Source: Jiella flava | GTDB lineage: Bacteria > Pseudomonadota > Alphaproteobacteria > Rhizobiales > Rhizobiaceae | DNA: 64,000 nt | Direction of reading: 5' to 3' | NCBI RefSeq assembly: GCF_017349315.1 | Contig: NZ_JAFMPP010000013.1 | Span: 62,001 to 126,000 of the forward strand | Part shown: positions 29,760 to 39,224 of the stretch, in pieces | Layout of the letters: every line of letters starts with the position of its first letter | Numbering within the stretch: position 1 is the first letter of the stretch | Program-made: the position numbers and the translations under genes | Notes under the pieces: model-generated | Told to the model about the DNA's origin: nothing | The model's database searches: none | The model's input: only the letters and a program-made list of their open reading frames with translations

Positions 29760-30389
29760 TCAGTTCTGGATTTCGCGGGTCCACAGCGCCACAGCCATGG
29801 AACGGTTGCGCACGTTGAGCTTCTCATAGATATTTTTGAGATAGTACTTGACCGTGTTTTCCGACATCCCGATGCGATTGGCGATCTGCTGATTGGTCCA
29901 GCCGCGGGCGAGAATGTCGAGCAACTCGCGCTCGCGCACATTGAGGGCGGCGAGCGGCGTATCGTTCACCGAGGCGAGATCAATATAGGGAATGCAGATC
30001 TGGCCGGCGGCGACCGCCCGCAGGGTGGTGAAGAAGATCTTCACGTCGTCCTGCTGGTAGCAATAGCCTCGGGCGCCGAGCCGCACCGCTTGGCGCAGCG
30101 CGCTTGGCTCGCGGTTGTTGCTGAACACCACCGCGCGAATCGGGCTGTTCTTCGCCTTCAGGCGACGCAGCACCTCCACCGCCTTCATGTCGGCGAGTTC
30201 CCAGGCGATCACCGCCAGATCGATGTCGTCGTCGGTCGCGGTGATCAGATCCGTGCCGCGATCGGTGACGCGGGTAAGCTTCAGATCTTCTTCCTCGGCT
30301 ACGAGGCCGCTGATGGCCGAGACCACAAGCGGGTTGGCCTCAAGCAGAAAGACACGAGTCGACTGCGATCGCGGATGTTGCTCCGCCAT
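29760..30389 (-). CDS. LuxR-type regulator with a non-phosphorylatable receiver-like domain
   Basis: 209 residues from the ATG preceded by GGGAGGG. Residues about 11-128 align with a response-regulator receiver, but the phosphoacceptor aspartate is replaced (DLAVIAWELAD has Ala at 62), the acidic pair at the N-terminus is Glu17-Ala18, and the conserved lysine is Gln112 (GYCYQQDD). Residues about 148-207 are an intact LuxR/GerE helix-turn-helix (LNVRERELLDILARGWTNQQ, then GMSENTVKYYLKNIYEKLNV). It lies between the mcl operon and divergent fhs-folD, so regulation of the serine cycle is likely by inference. Confidence 0.88.
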   Translation of the reverse strand: MAEQHPRSQSTRVFLLEANPLVVSAISGLVAEEEDLKLTRVTDRGTDLITATDDDIDLAVIAWELADMKAVEVLRRLKAKNSPIRAVVFSNNREPSALRQAVRLGARGYCYQQDDVKIFFTTLRAVAAGQICIPYIDLASVNDTPLAALNVRERELLDILARGWTNQQIANRIGMSENTVKYYLKNIYEKLNVRNRSMAVALWTREIQN

Positions 30390-30693
30390 CGTACCCTCCC
30401 AGAATGCGTGCCCTCCTGACCGTCGTTTTGTAGACGAAACCACTGCGCTTGTCTTTCCCTCGATCGGCGAGCGATCGCAACCCGGCTCCTCTCCAACCGT
30501 CCAAACCGGCCTACCCGATCGAGCCGATTTCTTCTGCGGTCCGGTATTGGGCGACGGCGTTCCATCGGTCGACAATGCAACCGGGCACCACGGCGCGCTC
30601 CACCTTTGATTGCGTGATCGACGATGATCACCCGATTGTCTGATTCGAGCGCCAATTCAACGAGAGCCAGATCAAGCTGGACCGGGAGGAGAC
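30390..30693. promoter_or_regulatory. Divergent control region of fhs and the LuxR-type regulator
   Basis: 304 bases with no gene. A palindrome GTGATC-GACGAT-GATCAC lies at 30614-30631, about 63 bases before the fhs ATG, and is a candidate operator. Promoter elements could not be assigned with confidence. Confidence 0.45.
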
Positions 30694-32370
30694 ATGGGAC
30701 AGCCAACCGACATTGAAATCGCGCGTGCGGCCCGCAAGCGGCCGATCCAGGAGATCGGCGCCAAGCTTCAGGTCCCGGCCGAAAAGCTGCTGCCCTACGG
30801 CCACGACAAGGCGAAAGTCTCGGCCGACTTCATCGCCGCGCAAAAGGGCAAGGCCGACGGCAAATTGATCCTGGTGACGGCGGTCAATCCGACGCCGGCC
30901 GGCGAAGGCAAGACGACGACGACCGTCGGCCTCGGCGATGGCCTCAACCGGATCGGCAAACGCGCCGCTATCTGCATCCGCGAAGCCTCGCTCGGGCCGA
31001 ATTTCGGCATGAAGGGCGGCGCGGCCGGCGGCGGCTATGCCCAGATCGTGCCGATGGAGGACATGAATCTCCACTTCACCGGCGACTTTCACGCAATCAC
31101 CGCAGCCCATAATCTCCTCGCTGCGATGATCGACAATCATGTCTATTGGGGCAACGAACTCGACATCGACGTCCGTCGCGTCACCTGGCGCCGGGTGATC
31201 GACATGAACGACCGGGCGCTGCGTCAGGTCGCAACCGGCCTCGGCGGCGTCGCCAATGGCTTTGCGCGCGAGACCGGCTTCGACATCACCGTCGCCTCGG
31301 AGGTGATGGCGATCCTCTGTCTCGCTGCGGATCTGAAAGACCTGCAGTGCCGGCTCGGCGATATGATCGTTGCCTATCGTCGCGACAAGTCGCCGGTCAC
31401 CTGCGGCGACATCGGCGCCGACGGCGCGATGACGGTGCTTCTCAAGGATGCCATGCAGCCCAATCTTGTGCAGACGCTGGAGAACAATCCGGCCTTCGTC
31501 CATGGCGGTCCCTTCGCCAACATCGCCCATGGCTGCAATTCTGTTGTCGCGACTCAAACGGCGTTGACGCTTGCCGACTATGTCGTCACCGAAGCCGGTT
31601 TCGGCGCCGATCTCGGAGCTGAAAAGTTCTTCGACATCAAATGCCGCAAGGCCGGGCTGAAACCGGCGGTGGCGGTGATCGTCGCCACCTGCCGCGCCCT
31701 GAAGATGAACGGCGGCGTCGACAAGTCCGAGCTTGGCACCGAAAATGTCGCGGCGCTGACCGCCGGCTGTGCCAATCTCGTCCGCCATATCGAGAACGTC
31801 GAGAGCTTTGGCGTGCCAGTGATCGTGGCGATCAATCATTTCGCCACCGATACGGAAGCCGAAGTCCAAGCGGTCAAGGACGCCGCCGCGGCCCAGGGCG
31901 TCGAGGCGGTGCTTTGCAAGCATTGGGCCGAAGGCAGCGCGGGGATCGAGGAATTGGCGACACGTGTCGCCGCGCTTGCCGATGGCGGGACGGCGGATTT
32001 CAAGCCGCTCTATCCGGACGAGATGCCGCTGTTTGAAAAGATCGAAGCGATCGCCAAGAATATTTACCGGGCCGGCGAAGTGGTGGCCGATACGGGGATC
32101 CGCAAACAATTGAAGGAATGGGAAGCGGCCGGCCACGGCAATCTGCCGATTTGTATGGCCAAGACCCAGTATTCCTTTACCACCGATCCCACCATTCGCG
32201 GCGCGCCGAGCGGCCATGCGCTGCCGGTGCGCGAAGTGCGGCTTTCGGCCGGTGCCGGCTTCGTCGTGGCGATTTGTGGGGAGATCATGACCATGCCGGG
32301 ATTGCCGCGCGTGCCTGCGGCTCAGGCGATCACGCTCAATGCGAATGGCAATATCGAGGGATTGTTCTGA
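30694..32370 (+). CDS. fhs: Formate--tetrahydrofolate ligase
   Basis: ATP-dependent formation of 10-formyl-THF from formate and THF, the entry of formate carbon into the serine cycle (FtfL in methylotrophs). 558 residues, normal length. The P-loop [20 protein letters not shown] is near 68-87; [20 protein letters not shown] near 113-132 and the C-terminal [15 protein letters not shown] are family signatures. The ribosome site GGGAGGAG precedes the ATG. The stop overlaps the folD ATG (TGATG). Confidence 0.97.
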   Translation: MGQPTDIEIARAARKRPIQEIGAKLQVPAEKLLPYGHDKAKVSADFIAAQKGKADGKLILVTAVNPTPAGEGKTTTTVGLGDGLNRIGKRAAICIREASLGPNFGMKGGAAGGGYAQIVPMEDMNLHFTGDFHAITAAHNLLAAMIDNHVYWGNELDIDVRRVTWRRVIDMNDRALRQVATGLGGVANGFARETGFDITVASEVMAILCLAADLKDLQCRLGDMIVAYRRDKSPVTCGDIGADGAMTVLLKDAMQPNLVQTLENNPAFVHGGPFANIAHGCNSVVATQTALTLADYVVTEAGFGADLGAEKFFDIKCRKAGLKPAVAVIVATCRALKMNGGVDKSELGTENVAALTAGCANLVRHIENVESFGVPVIVAINHFATDTEAEVQAVKDAAAAQGVEAVLCKHWAEGSAGIEELATRVAALADGGTADFKPLYPDEMPLFEKIEAIAKNIYRAGEVVADTGIRKQLKEWEAAGHGNLPICMAKTQYSFTTDPTIRGAPSGHALPVREVRLSAGAGFVVAICGEIMTMPGLPRVPAAQAITLNANGNIEGLF

Positions 32371-33263
32371 TGGTTGCGACAGTCATCGACGGCAAGGCGT
32401 TCGCCGAAACGGTGCGCGCCCGCGTGAAGGCGCATGTTGCCCGGCTCGACCGCGATCATGCGGTGCAGCCAGGCCTCGCCGTGGTGCTGGTCGGCGAAGA
32501 TCCGGCGAGCGAGGTCTATGTCCGCTCAAAGGGCAAAGCCACCACGCAAGCGGGGATGAAGTCGATCGAGCATAAGCTCGACGCCGCGACCTCCGAAGGC
32601 GAATTGCTTGCCCTCATCGTCCGACTCAATGGCGACGAGACGATCCACGGTATCCTGGTTCAGCTGCCGTTGCCGGATCACATCGACACCGACAAGGTGC
32701 TGGCGGCCATCACCCCGGCCAAGGATGTCGACGGATTTCACATCTCCAATGTCGGCCTGCTCGCCACCGGCCAGAAGGCGATGGTACCCTGTACACCGCT
32801 CGGCTGTCTGATGATGCTGCGCGAGCATTACGGCGCGCTGTCCGGCCTCGAAGCGGTGGTGATCGGCCGTTCGAACATCGTCGGCAAGCCGATGGCCCAT
32901 CTCCTCCTCAAGGAGAGCTGCACCGTCACCATCGCCCATTCCCGCACACGGGATCTGCCGGACGTCGTCCGCCGCGCCGATATCGTCGTTGCCGCCGTTG
33001 GCCGGCCGGCGATGGTGACGGCGGATTGGATCAAGCCGGGGGCGACGGTGATCGACGTCGGCATCAACCGGATCGACAAGCCAGAGGGCGGCACCCGCCT
33101 CGTCGGCGACGTCGATTACCCCAACGTCGCGCAGGTTGCCGGCGCCATCACCCCGGTACCGGGCGGTGTCGGCCCGATGACCATTGCCTGCCTTCTTGCC
33201 AACACCGTTACAGCCTGCTGTCGCATCCACAATCTTCCCGAACCCGAGGGGCTTACCGCCTGA
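32370..33263 (+). CDS. folD: Bifunctional methylene-THF dehydrogenase/methenyl-THF cyclohydrolase
   Basis: Interconverts 10-formyl-THF and 5,10-methylene-THF, linking Fhs to serine hydroxymethyltransferase. 297 residues, normal length. The catalytic lysine motif [14 protein letters not shown] is near 50-63, followed by [20 protein letters not shown] and the nucleotide loop [18 protein letters not shown] (near 166-183), with the C-terminal [19 protein letters not shown]. Translationally coupled to fhs. Methylobacterium uses MtdA and Fch for this step; here FolD is the local candidate. Confidence 0.97.
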   Translation: MVATVIDGKAFAETVRARVKAHVARLDRDHAVQPGLAVVLVGEDPASEVYVRSKGKATTQAGMKSIEHKLDAATSEGELLALIVRLNGDETIHGILVQLPLPDHIDTDKVLAAITPAKDVDGFHISNVGLLATGQKAMVPCTPLGCLMMLREHYGALSGLEAVVIGRSNIVGKPMAHLLLKESCTVTIAHSRTRDLPDVVRRADIVVAAVGRPAMVTADWIKPGATVIDVGINRIDKPEGGTRLVGDVDYPNVAQVAGAITPVPGGVGPMTIACLLANTVTACCRIHNLPEPEGLTA

Positions 33264-33497
33264 GGCGGGCCCCCTTTTCCGGACCTGGCTCTGCCTGCCG
33301 CATCGAGCGTTGCGCGTCCTATCAAACGCTCGGCGCGCGGCAGCACCGGCGCAAAAATGGCCATTCCTGGCCAGGCCGACCGAAGCAGCACGATCAAGGG
33401 TCTTGGCTTGTGCAAACACGGGGCAAAAAGCCATGGCCGAGTGTGCAGAAACTCACCAGCCTCATCAGGCAATTGCCGAATGCGATAAACTTGAAAA

Positions 33498-33574
33498 TGG
33501 TCGGAGCGAGAGGATTCGAACCTCCGACCCCCTGAACCCCATTCAGGTGCGCTACCAGGCTGCGCTACGCTCCG
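33498..33574 (-). tRNA. tRNA-Pro (GGG)
   Basis: 77 bases with encoded CCA. The acceptor stem pairs CGGAGCG with CGCTCCG, the anticodon stem CCTGA/TCAGG encloses the loop ATGGGGT with anticodon GGG, and the T arm carries GGTTCGAATCC. The flanks 33264-33497 and 33575-33763 hold no gene. Confidence 0.97.
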
Positions 33575-33727
33575 ATGCCGTCTGCCTAGCCAAAGCCGTG
33601 GCGCGACGCAAGGGATTTCGGCAAGGCCACGTGCACCGGCGTGTTGCGCCACCACCGTGACCACCAAGCGCCGCCACGACCCCGGATCTTCAGATCCATT
33701 CGCACGCCGATCGCATCGATGACCGAG

Positions 33728-33767
33728 AACGTCCTTTGTGCGTCCTGTCGGACGCACGGTGCTTTAA
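33728..33767. repeat. Palindromic repeat, second-half type
   Basis: The hairpin GTGCGTCC-TGTC-GGACGCAC is followed by GGTGCTTTAA. It matches the second half of the composite repeat at 1-104 and, as there, overlaps the stop codon (TAA) of a minus-strand gene, here the UDP-glucose dehydrogenase. Confidence 0.75.
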
Positions 33768-35086
33768 GCGCTGGCGCGCTTTAGCGACGATCCGATCCGC
33801 TCGATGTCCCAGCGGGACGCCCAGTCGGCGTCGATGTCGACGATCCGACGCATATCGAACATATAGCGCCGCGCGACCAGCGGCTCGACCGCCGAAAAGT
33901 CGAAGCTCCGGAACTGCGCCCATTCGGTCGCGATCAGAACGGCGCTGGCGCCTTCGCAAGCATCCGCCATTGATTCGCATTGCTGATAGGCGCGATGGTC
34001 GACGGTAAATTTCGCCACCGGATCGAACGCCCGAACCTCTGCGCCCTCCTCCAATAAGGCATGGACAATGTCCACCGCCGGGCTGTCGCGCACGTCGTCG
34101 GTGTTGGCCTTAAAGGCCAGCCCTAGCACCGCGACGCGCTTGCCCGAGAGCTTGTCGCCCATCGCCAGCTCGATCCGTTTCAAGATGTGGAAGCGGCGGG
34201 AATCATTGATCCGGATCACCGTTTCGACGATCTGCTGCTGGACGCCATGGCGCCGGCCGATCGTCGCCAGAGCCAGTGTGTCCTTCGGAAAGCAAGAACC
34301 GCCATAGCCCGGCCCAGCGCGCAGGAATTGCGGTCCGATGCGGCTGTCGAGGCCAATGCCGCGGGCGACGTCATCGATATCGCCGCCGACCGTCTCGACC
34401 AGATCAGAGATCTCGTTGATGAAGGTGACCTTGGTGGCAAGAAAGGCGTTGGCGGCGTATTTGATCGTCTCGCTGGTCGAGGTGTCGCTGAGGATCATCG
34501 GAATGCCGCGCTGATCGAAGGCAGCATAGCTTTCGCGCACCCGCTGCCGGGCGCTCTCGCTGGCGCTGCCGATGACGATCCGTTCCGGATTGAAGAAGTC
34601 TTTCAGCGCGGTGCCTTCGCGCAGGAATTCGGGATTGGAGACGATCGCCAGCCGCTTGTCGGCATGGTCGCGGTCGAGCCTTGCCTGAAGCGCAGCGCAG
34701 GTGCCGATCGGCACGGTCGACTTCACCGCGATCACCGCCCCGACAGGCGCGACATCGGCGATCGCCGAGACGGCCGCTTCCAGATAGTCGAGCCGGGCAT
34801 TGCCGGTGCGCTCGCTGGTCGGCGTGCCGACGGCGACATAGAAGAGATCGCAGTCGCGCGCTTCGGCAACGTCGGTGGTGAAGGAGATGGTCTTGGCCGC
34901 GATGACGCTCTGCAGCGCGTCTTCCAGCCCGTCTTCAAAGATCGGTGGGATGCCGTTACGCAGCTTGGCGATCTTGCCGGCGTCGAGATCGACGCATTTC
35001 ACCGCGAGTCCGAAACTCGCGAGCCCGACCGCTTGGATCAGGCCGACATAGCCGACCCCGACCACACAGATGGATTCTGCCTGCAC
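33764..35086 (-). CDS. ugd: UDP-glucose 6-dehydrogenase
   Basis: Oxidises UDP-glucose to UDP-glucuronate for exopolysaccharide or LPS precursors. 440 residues: NAD motif VGVGYVGLIQAVGLASFGL (near 8-26), ATVGTPTSE-type loop in YVAVGTPTSERTGNARLD, EFLREGTALKDFFNPERIV (near 154-172) and the catalytic cysteine in GPGYGGSCFPKDTLALA (near 257-273). The start is GTG. A monocistronic gene; no glycosyltransferase genes are near. Confidence 0.95.
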   Translation of the reverse strand: MQAESICVVGVGYVGLIQAVGLASFGLAVKCVDLDAGKIAKLRNGIPPIFEDGLEDALQSVIAAKTISFTTDVAEARDCDLFYVAVGTPTSERTGNARLDYLEAAVSAIADVAPVGAVIAVKSTVPIGTCAALQARLDRDHADKRLAIVSNPEFLREGTALKDFFNPERIVIGSASESARQRVRESYAAFDQRGIPMILSDTSTSETIKYAANAFLATKVTFINEISDLVETVGGDIDDVARGIGLDSRIGPQFLRAGPGYGGSCFPKDTLALATIGRRHGVQQQIVETVIRINDSRRFHILKRIELAMGDKLSGKRVAVLGLAFKANTDDVRDSPAVDIVHALLEEGAEVRAFDPVAKFTVDHRAYQQCESMADACEGASAVLIATEWAQFRSFDFSAVEPLVARRYMFDMRRIVDIDADWASRWDIERIGSSLKRASA

Positions 35087-35253
35087 GGTTTCGTTCCTGT
35101 TTCGTTGGACGCCTGCCGCGATACGCCCGTTCTGTGCTCAGTCAAGGCGAGTTTGTCGCGCAAGCAGCGATAAGCGCCGGGCGCGACATTCCTGCAACCC
35201 TCCCCAGCATATCGACGACAATTCGAGGCAAAAGCTCGAATTTGCGGCGCCAC

Positions 35254-36369
35254 TCAGACGAAATGCTTCGACAGCTTCAACCCCTGGGCCTGATAGTTCG
35301 AGCTGAGGTCGGCGCCATAGAGCCGATCGGGCAGCTCGGCCATGCGTTCATAGACGAGCCGGCCGACGATCTGGCCGTCTTCGAGAATGAAGGGCACGTC
35401 GTGGCTGCGCACTTCCAGCACCGCCCGGCTGCCAGAGCCGCCGGCCGCCGAATGGCCGAAGCCCGGATCGAAAAAACCGGCATAATGAACGCGGAACTCT
35501 CCGACCAGCGGGTCGAACGGCGTCATCTCCGCGGCATGGTCCGGCGGCACATGCACCGCTTCTTTCGACACGAGGATGTAAAACTCGTCCGGATCGAGCA
35601 CCAGTTCCCCCGCCCCGCCGCGCAGCATCGGCTCCCAATAGTCGGCGAGCGGATAAGCGGCGCGGCGATCGACGTCGACAAGGCCGGTGTGGCGTTTGCC
35701 GCGATAGCCGACAAGGGTGCCGGGCTCGCCGGCCAGATCGATCGACAGCGCAATGCCCGCGCCGGAAATATTGGCGTCGGCCTCGGAGGTCAGCCCGGCG
35801 CTGCGATGCAGGGCCGCAAGATCGGCGGCGGAAAGCGCCGGCTCGCCGCAGCGAAACCGGATCTGCGACAGGCGCGAGCCTTCACGGACGAGAATCGGGA
35901 AGGTGCGCGGCGAGATTTCCAGATAGAGCGGCCCGTCATAGCCGGCCGGCACCTTGTCGAATTCCTGGGCGTTGTCGGTGAGCACGCGGGTGAAGATGTC
36001 GAGCCGGCCGGTCGAGGATTTGGGATTGGCCGTGGCGCGCACATGGGCTGGCAGCGCCAGGCGTTCAAGCAGCGGTACGACGTAGACGCAGCCGGTCTCC
36101 AGCACCGCGCCGCCGCTCAGGCTGAATTCGTGCAAGGAAAACCGATCCAGCTTGGCCGCCACCGAATGATCGCGCCCCGGCAGGAAGCTGGCGCGCACCC
36201 GGTAGGCGACCGGTCCGAGCCGCAAATCGAGCGAGGCCGGCTGAATCTGATCGCTCTCGCGCGGCCTTCGCGCCGACAGGGCCCCCGCCTCAAACATCGC
36301 CGCGATCGACCGATCCGGCAAAATCCCATGCAACGTCGCGCTCACCGTCGAGCCGTCCTTTTCGCTCAT
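35254..36369 (-). CDS. dcd: 2'-deoxycytidine 5'-triphosphate deaminase, long alphaproteobacterial form
   Basis: Converts dCTP to dUTP for thymidylate synthesis. 371 residues, about twice E. coli Dcd, because two dUTPase-like beta domains are fused; this long form is typical of alphaproteobacteria. Motifs include IQPASLDLRLG (near 40), ANPKSSTGRLDIFTRVLTDN (near 114-133), REGSRLSQIRFR (near 161) and a second set ending in DVPFILEDGQIVGRLVYERM. The start MSEKDGS is chosen; the frame is open 25 more codons towards the riboswitch of the divergent metZ. Confidence 0.9.
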   Translation of the reverse strand: MSEKDGSTVSATLHGILPDRSIAAMFEAGALSARRPRESDQIQPASLDLRLGPVAYRVRASFLPGRDHSVAAKLDRFSLHEFSLSGGAVLETGCVYVVPLLERLALPAHVRATANPKSSTGRLDIFTRVLTDNAQEFDKVPAGYDGPLYLEISPRTFPILVREGSRLSQIRFRCGEPALSAADLAALHRSAGLTSEADANISGAGIALSIDLAGEPGTLVGYRGKRHTGLVDVDRRAAYPLADYWEPMLRGGAGELVLDPDEFYILVSKEAVHVPPDHAAEMTPFDPLVGEFRVHYAGFFDPGFGHSAAGGSGSRAVLEVRSHDVPFILEDGQIVGRLVYERMAELPDRLYGADLSSNYQAQGLKLSKHFV

Positions 36370-36445
36370 CACCCGCCCCGCGCCGGGTGACCATTCGTTC
36401 CGTGGATTGACGCCTAACCGCATCGGAGCTATTTGCAAAGCCATG

Positions 36446-36497
36446 GTGGTGATTTGGCCGGCCGGCTTGCAGCCACGTAAAACAACTCGCTAAAGGG
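36446..36497 (+). ncRNA. SAM-II riboswitch
   Basis: The sequence fits the compact SAM-II pseudoknot, a class found mostly upstream of met genes in alphaproteobacteria. P1 pairs GTGGT (36446-36450) with GCCAC (36470-36475 region); the invariant GATTTGGCCG follows, then GGCTTGCA, and the 3' strand ACAACTCGCTAAAGGG that closes the pseudoknot. It lies 81 bases before the metZ ATG with a terminator between them. S-adenosylmethionine binding is established for the class; regulation here follows from the arrangement. Confidence 0.93.
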
Positions 36498-36525
36498 CCG
36501 CACCGACGACGAGGACGTTCACGGG

Positions 36526-36559
36526 ACCGGCTTTGCGCAATCGCAACGGCCGGTTTTTT
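36526..36559 (+). terminator. Intrinsic terminator between the riboswitch and metZ
   Basis: ACCGGC (36526-36531) pairs with GCCGGT (36549-36554), extended inside by TTGCG/CGCAA, and is followed by a run of six T. It sits 20 bases before the metZ ATG, so transcription reaching metZ must pass it. The likely expression platform of the SAM-II riboswitch. Confidence 0.85.
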
Positions 36560-36578
36560 GCTGTTCGGAGACGAAAAC

Positions 36579-37775
36579 ATGCTGAAGCGCGATACAAAGA
36601 AAAACAGCCTGAAGCCGGCCACCTTGATGGTCCATGGCGGCACCATGCGATCGAACTTCGGCGAGACTTCCGAGGCGATGTTCCTGACCCAGGGCTTCGT
36701 CTACGACACGGCAGAAGCCGCCGAGGCGCGCTTCAAGGGCGAAGAGCCCGGATTCATCTATTCGCGCTATGCCAACCCGACCACCCGGATGTTCGAGGAG
36801 CGGATGATGGCGCTGGAAGGTGCTGAAGACGCCCGCGGCACCGCCTCCGGCATGGCTGCCGTCGCCGCCGCCATTCAATGTCAGGTCAAGGCCGGCGATC
36901 ATGTCGTCGCGGCACGGGCGCTGTTCGGCTCCTGCCGCTACATCGTCGAGACGGTGATGGCGCGCTGCGGCGTCGACTGTACGCTGGTCGACGGCCGCGA
37001 CCTCGACCAATGGCAACAGGCGATGCGGCCAAACACTAAGGTGTTCTTCATGGAGACGCCGACCAACCCGACGCTGGAGGTGATCGACATCGCCGCCGTC
37101 GCCGAGATCGCCCATCGCGCCGGCGCCAAGCTCGTCGTCGACAATGTCTTTGCCACGCCCATCCACCAGAAGCCGCTGGCGCTTGGCGCCGATGTGGTGA
37201 TCTATTCGGCCACCAAGCATATCGACGGCCAGGGCCGCTGCCTCGGCGGCATCATCCTGTCGTCGAAGGACTGGATCGACGAGAACCTCCACGATTTTTA
37301 CCGCCACACCGGCCCGGCGCTGTCGCCCTTCAACGCCTGGACGCTGCTGAAGGGTTTGGAAACGCTGCCGCTGCGGGTCGCCCATCAGACTGCCTCGGCG
37401 GCGGCGATCGCCGATCGGCTGGCCGAGCACGGCAAGATCAGCCGCGTGCTCTATCCCGGCCGCGAGGATCACCCGGATTATGCGATCGCCAAGCGCCAGA
37501 TGGCGGCGGGCTCGACGCTGATCGCTTTCGATCTGGCCGGCGGCAAGAGCGAGGCTTTCCGCTTCCTCAATGCGCTCGAGATCGTCTTGATCTCGAACAA
37601 TCTCGGCGATGCCAAAAGCCTCGTCACTCATCCGGCGACGACCACCCATAAGAACCTCTCGCCGGAGGCCCGCGCCGAACTCGGGATCAATGACGGTCTG
37701 ATCCGCCTGTCGCTCGGCCTTGAAGACGTCGAGGATCTTTGGGACGACATCGAGGCCGCCCTCGCCGCGGCCTGA
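36579..37775 (+). CDS. metZ: O-succinylhomoserine sulfhydrylase
   Basis: Makes homocysteine directly from O-succinylhomoserine and sulfide in methionine synthesis. 398 residues of the Cys/Met-metabolism PLP family: ANPTTRMFEERMMALEGAED (near 65-84), METPTNPTLEVIDIAAVAEI (near 158-177) and the PLP lysine in IYSATKHIDGQGRCLGGIIL (near 208-227). The GQGR after the lysine is typical of MetZ. The start is MLKRDTKKNS with GGAG upstream. Controlled by the SAM-II riboswitch and terminator upstream. Confidence 0.94.
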   Translation: MLKRDTKKNSLKPATLMVHGGTMRSNFGETSEAMFLTQGFVYDTAEAAEARFKGEEPGFIYSRYANPTTRMFEERMMALEGAEDARGTASGMAAVAAAIQCQVKAGDHVVAARALFGSCRYIVETVMARCGVDCTLVDGRDLDQWQQAMRPNTKVFFMETPTNPTLEVIDIAAVAEIAHRAGAKLVVDNVFATPIHQKPLALGADVVIYSATKHIDGQGRCLGGIILSSKDWIDENLHDFYRHTGPALSPFNAWTLLKGLETLPLRVAHQTASAAAIADRLAEHGKISRVLYPGREDHPDYAIAKRQMAAGSTLIAFDLAGGKSEAFRFLNALEIVLISNNLGDAKSLVTHPATTTHKNLSPEARAELGINDGLIRLSLGLEDVEDLWDDIEAALAAA

Positions 37776-37809
37776 TGCGGCATTCGGCGCGCGGCACGGC
37801 GCTCGGCCT

Positions 37810-38415
37810 TTAGCTGAACGTCTTGGCCGCCAGCCGAATGCGCGCGACGAAAGTCCAGATCGTCATCGCCGCAAAGCCATAGGCGATGACCGGAAACCAC
37901 GACGGAAACAGGCAGAACAGGCAAAAGGCGATGATCGTCTCGCTCGCCTCGGCAAGCCCCGTGGTGAAGAAGAACGATTTCCTGCCGCGCGCCTCCGTGA
38001 TGATCCGGTGTTTCTCGGCGAGGATCGCGAAGGCGAGGAAGCTCGCACCATTGGCGTAGAAGCTGAGCAGCAGCGCCGCCGCAGGCACGCCATTATGGAC
38101 GGGATCGAGGAGCGCGAAGGCAAGCGGGATCGCGCCGTAGAAGACGAAGTCGAAGACGATGTCGAGATAGCCGCCAAGGTCGGTTGGCCCGGTATGCTTG
38201 GCGATGGCACCGTCGAGGCCGTCGCAGAGCCGTGAGAGAAGGATCAGCACGAGGCCGATCAGCGGACTGCCAAGGGCGATCGCCGCCGCCGCCGCCAGAC
38301 CGATCGCCAGACCGGCCACGGTCATGGCGTTGGCGCTCGCCCCACCGGCCGCAAGCTTTACGGCAAGTCGGTCGACCGGCGGATCGATGCGGCGTCTCAA
38401 AATGGCGTCGAGCAA
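37810..38415 (-). CDS. CDP-alcohol phosphatidyltransferase family protein
   Basis: 201 residues with five or six membrane helices and the family signature DGLDGAIAKHTGPTDLGGYLD followed by IVFDF (near 65-90), giving the required DG-x(2)-A-(R/K)-x(8)-G-x(3)-D-x(3)-D spacing. Such enzymes join CDP-diacylglycerol or another CDP-alcohol to an alcohol acceptor in phospholipid synthesis; the acceptor cannot be told. It starts with TTG preceded by GAGG. Convergent with metZ; 35 bases separate the stops. Confidence 0.85.
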   Translation of the reverse strand: MLDAILRRRIDPPVDRLAVKLAAGGASANAMTVAGLAIGLAAAAAIALGSPLIGLVLILLSRLCDGLDGAIAKHTGPTDLGGYLDIVFDFVFYGAIPLAFALLDPVHNGVPAAALLLSFYANGASFLAFAILAEKHRIITEARGRKSFFFTTGLAEASETIIAFCLFCLFPSWFPVIAYGFAAMTIWTFVARIRLAAKTFS

Positions 38416-38655
38416 GATCGGACCTCGTGATCATCTGCGGATCCGCACGCCCGGATCGGTTGCGCGCCTCCATTTGCTGTCTTCGCATGACAGGCCACGT
38501 TCGCAACCGCCTGGCCGCAAAAACTGGTCCAGCAGATTGCGTCGCAGGACGAGACGCATTGCTGAAGATTACAACCCGGAAAGATGAAACCCGGCAGAAA
38601 CCACGCTATAGCCGGGTGAGCCATCCGCAGCCGACACAGGAGAGGCGAAGACCCC

Positions 38656-39048
38656 ATGTATCAAGCGAAGACGCGGCAGATCATCGTGACGGTCAAGCCC
38701 GCCTATCTCGAGGAACAGTCCGAACCCTCCGAGAATCGCTGGGTCTGGGCTTATCGCGTTGAAATCGAGAATGCCGGCGAGGTGACCGTGCAGCTCGAAA
38801 GCCGGTATTGGGAGATCACCGACGCCAGCGGCCATATCGAAACGGTCGCGGGCCCAGGCGTCGTCGGCGAGCAGCCGGTGATCCTGCCAGGCGACAGCTT
38901 TACCTACACCTCGGGCTGCCCGCTCTCCACGCCGTCGGGCATCATGCGCGGCCGTTATCAGATGCGCACCGATGAGGGCGAGGCGTTCGAGGTCGAGATC
39001 CCCGCCTTTTCCCTCGATCTGCCGACCGATAATCGCGTCCTCAACTAA
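38656..39048 (+). CDS. apaG: ApaG (DUF525) protein
   Basis: 130 residues of the ApaG/DUF525 fibronectin-III-like fold: [20 protein letters not shown] appears here as [20 protein letters not shown] (near 27-46), then [26 protein letters not shown] and the C-terminal [20 protein letters not shown]. ApaG has been linked to Co2+/Mg2+ resistance in enterobacteria; the biochemical role is unsettled. It stands alone in a gap-flanked position. Confidence 0.95.
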   Translation: MYQAKTRQIIVTVKPAYLEEQSEPSENRWVWAYRVEIENAGEVTVQLESRYWEITDASGHIETVAGPGVVGEQPVILPGDSFTYTSGCPLSTPSGIMRGRYQMRTDEGEAFEVEIPAFSLDLPTDNRVLN

Positions 39049-39224
39049 GACACCCCTGCCCGGCCGCGTCACGCGCCCGTTACGGCCGCAATTTCATCCC
39101 GCGGAGCCGCCGGCCAGAAGGGTGGCGATCTCGACATTCGTCATGGGGACGGATATGCGCCTTCCCCAGGCGTCCCCGATCCGTCGGCCAACGACGGCCC
39201 CTCGCTTGTTAAAGGCTTGAGACG

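Noticed and set aside
30628-32217. 529-codon open frame on the minus strand
   Set aside because: Antisense shadow of fhs.
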